In this document: positions 49,545 through 51,188 of the stretch, piece after piece
Position numbering within the stretch: the stretch's first letter is position 1
How the letters are laid out: every line of letters starts with the position of its first letter
Source of the DNA: an uncultured Acidobacteriota bacterium
GTDB taxonomy: Bacteria; Acidobacteriota; Terriglobia; Terriglobales; Acidobacteriaceae
DNA length: 51,188 bases
NCBI GenBank assembly: GCA_903851035.1
Contig: CAINND010000091.1
Coordinates: 1-51,188, forward strand
Direction of reading: 5' to 3'
Notes under the pieces: model-generated
Seen by the model: the letters and a program-made list of their open reading frames with translations, nothing else
What the model was told of the DNA's origin: nothing
The model's database searches: none
Translations under genes and position numbers: made by a program

Positions 49545-50329
49545 TGAAACTCGTAGTCAAAATTGGTGGAGCGGCGCTGGAAGACAAGAAGCTGCTGAAG
49601 AAGTGCGCGCAGGCCGTGAGCGACCTGGTGGCCGAGGGTCACAAGGTGGCCGTGGTGCATGGCGGCGGCAAGGCGCTGACGGAGACACTGGCGCTGCTGG
49701 GCAAGGAATCCACGTTTGTGAACGGGCTGCGAGTGACCGACCGCGAGACGCGCGACGTGGCGCTGATGGTGCTGGCCGGGCGGGTGAACAAGCTGCTGGT
49801 GGCGGCCATCACGTCCACCGGGCAGGCGGCTGTTGGGTTGTGCGGCGGCGACGGCGCGGCATTTTTGGCGCGCAAGAAAAAGACGAAGGGCGGCGACCTG
49901 GGATTCGTGGGCGAGATCAGCTCGGTGGACTCGCGCTGGATTGAGGCGATCTGGGCGAACGACGGCGTGCCGGTGATCAGCAGTCTTGCGCTGGGCAGCG
50001 ACGGCGAATACTACAACGTGAACGCCGACCAGATGGCCTCGGCCTGCGCGACGGGCTGCGGCGCGAACGCGCTGATCTTTTTGACCGATGTGGCCGGAGT
50101 GAAGGGCGCGGACGGAGCGGTCATCCGCTGGCTGGCCGCGAGCGACATTCCGCAACTGGTGCAGACGTCTGTAATCAAGGGCGGCATGCTGCCGAAGCTG
50201 CAGGCCTGCCAGGATGCGCTGCGCAGCGGCGTGCACCGGGTTCGCATATTGCCGGCACTGGAGGCAGATGTGCTGCCGACCTTCTACCAGACGAAGATCG
50301 AATGCGGCACGGAGGTCATGGCGTCGTGA
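49544..50329 (+). CDS. argB: Acetylglutamate kinase ArgB
   Basis: A 261-residue kinase (step 2 of arginine synthesis). It has the KIGGAALED start, the VVHGGGKALTE nucleotide/substrate loop, FVNGLRVT, and the NVNADQMASACATG and FLTDVAGV substrate-binding segments. ATG 49544 shares its A with the argC stop (TGATG); GTG 49541 is a minor alternative. An upstream GGAGGG supports it. Confidence 0.95.
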   Translation: MKLVVKIGGAALEDKKLLKKCAQAVSDLVAEGHKVAVVHGGGKALTETLALLGKESTFVNGLRVTDRETRDVALMVLAGRVNKLLVAAITSTGQAAVGLCGGDGAAFLARKKKTKGGDLGFVGEISSVDSRWIEAIWANDGVPVISSLALGSDGEYYNVNADQMASACATGCGANALIFLTDVAGVKGADGAVIRWLAASDIPQLVQTSVIKGGMLPKLQACQDALRSGVHRVRILPALEADVLPTFYQTKIECGTEVMAS

Positions 50330-51188
50330 GCTTGAAGCAGATTCAGAAGGCGGAAGAAAAGTACATCCTGCACACCTACGACCGGCATCCCGTGCTGCTG
50401 ACGCACGGTAAGGGCGCGTACCTGTACGACGAGGACGGCGGCCAGTACCTGGACTTTTTGAGCGGCATCGGCGTGATGGCACTGGGATATTCGCATCCGG
50501 CGATTACGAAGGTGATTCGCGAGCAGGCCGGGAAACTGGTGCACGTTAGCAACCTGTTTTATACGGAGTTTCCTTCGGCTCTGGCGGCGCGGCTGGTGAA
50601 GCTGAGCGGGCTGAAGAAGGCGTTCTTCAGCAACAGCGGCACCGAGGCCTGGGAGGGCGCGCTGAAGATTGCGCGCGCGGTGGCCAGCGGCAAGGGCTTG
50701 AAGAAGCGCACGAAGTTTTTGGCCATGGAGAACAGCTTCCACGGACGGACGATGGGCTCGGTGGCGACCACCTACACGGAGAAGTATCGCAAGCCCTTCG
50801 CACCGGTGATGCCGGGCGTGGAGTTTGTGAAGTTCAACGACGTGGAGGATTTGAAGGCGAAGTTCACCGACGACGTGTGCGCGGTGTGCATTGAGACCGT
50901 GCAGGGCGAAGGCGGAATCCAGCCGGTGAGCCTTGAGTTCTTGAAGGCCGCCCGGGCGCTGACCGCGAAGAGCGGCGCGCTGTTGCTGCTGGATGAGATT
51001 CAGTGCGGACTGGGACGCACGGGCAAGATGTTTGCCTATCAGCATTATGGAGTGAAGCCCGATGTGGTAACCCTGGCCAAGCCTTTGGCCGCGGGACTTC
51101 CCCTGGGCGCAATCCTGGTGGGCGAAGAAGTGGCCTTGGCGATTCATCCCGGAATGCATGGCACTACCTTTGGCGGGGGTCCGCTGGC
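50326..51188 (+). CDS. argD: Acetylornithine aminotransferase ArgD (3'-truncated)
   Basis: The first 287 codons of a PLP aminotransferase, cut by the window end. It shows LDFLSGIGVMALGYSHPAI, NSGTEAWEGALKIARA, ENSFHGRTMGSVATT, LLLDEIQCGLGRTG and LAKPLAAGLPLGAI with the expected PLP lysine. It makes N-acetylornithine from the semialdehyde (step 4) and fits the operon order. GTG 50326 overlaps the argB stop by 3 bases. Confidence 0.93.
   Translation, partial: MSLKQIQKAEEKYILHTYDRHPVLLTHGKGAYLYDEDGGQYLDFLSGIGVMALGYSHPAITKVIREQAGKLVHVSNLFYTEFPSALAARLVKLSGLKKAFFSNSGTEAWEGALKIARAVASGKGLKKRTKFLAMENSFHGRTMGSVATTYTEKYRKPFAPVMPGVEFVKFNDVEDLKAKFTDDVCAVCIETVQGEGGIQPVSLEFLKAARALTAKSGALLLLDEIQCGLGRTGKMFAYQHYGVKPDVVTLAKPLAAGLPLGAILVGEEVALAIHPGMHGTTFGGGPL

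Noticed and set aside
1-51188. Search for CRISPR arrays, integrases, transposases and phage genes
   Set aside because: No regularly spaced repeats or recombinase genes were seen; the three short repeat copies near 41-42 kb are not an array.

Overview
The window looks like a chromosomal segment of a Gram-negative, GC-rich bacterium, most probably an acidobacterium (Terriglobia-like). It encodes an outer-membrane assembly set (Omp85 barrel, SurA-like chaperone, TamB), an Mce/Mla lipid transporter and a TonB-dependent receptor, which imply two membranes. It also carries families typical of Acidobacteriota: a VWFA-related secreted protein, DUF3617, a CCxxxxxHHC small protein and CxxCH-rich respiratory proteins. 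No plasmid, phage, transposase or CRISPR signal was seen. The taxonomic call is inference from gene content, not a database match.

Layout. (1) 1-5753 (+): end of an Omp85/BamA-type barrel gene, a SurA-N-like exported protein and TamB, an outer-membrane biogenesis cluster. (2) 5820-7598 (-): a chemoreceptor with a periplasmic haem-binding (CxxCH) sensor domain. (3) 8.0-19.0 kb: an envelope and stress island of small proteins (DUF3309, zinc-dependent phospholipase C-like, YqjD-like, YflT-like, SYLF, lmo0937-like) interspersed with three CRP/FNR-family regulators. It ends in a sortase module: an LPKTA-anchored surface protein, a VWFA protein and a sortase. (4) 19.0-22.6 kb (-): an Mla/Mce lipid transport operon whose substrate-binding subunit carries a C-terminal OmpA-like domain. 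(5) 23.1-25.7 kb (-): two exported hypothetical proteins, an RluA-type pseudouridine synthase lacking the canonical catalytic Asp, and tRNA-Leu(UAA). (6) 26.0-28.8 kb (+): a Cys/His-rich exported small protein and a TonB-dependent receptor. (7) 28.9-31.2 kb (-): a heptahaem cytochrome c and a Tat-exported fumarate reductase-like flavoprotein. (8) 31.4-37.6 kb (-): lon, clpX, clpP and tig, a proteostasis cluster read tig-clpP-clpX-lon. (9) 37.8-44.5 kb: mixed genes, including a DHFR-like reductase, type-5 uracil-DNA glycosylase, DUF3617, an XRE/membrane pair, a GT39-like glycosyltransferase, DUF3467 and GluQ-RS. (10) 44.6-47.8 kb (+): ferredoxin and a two-gene CydA-like/dihaem cytochrome membrane complex. 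(11) 48.1-51.2 kb (+): argR-argC-argB-argD, tightly overlapping and truncated by the window end.

Functional themes. Region 3 plus region 4 reads as a cell-envelope maintenance block with its own regulators. Regions 2, 7 and 10 point to c-type cytochrome-based redox sensing and respiration. The most unusual item is the sortase with a nearby sorting-signal protein in a genome that otherwise looks Gram-negative. Other items worth attention are the MlaD-OmpA fusion, the HRLG pseudouridine synthase, paired palindromes upstream of the ferredoxin, a perfect CRP-consensus site upstream of argR, and dispersed HPERSEG-type repeat copies, one of them translated inside a glycosyltransferase.
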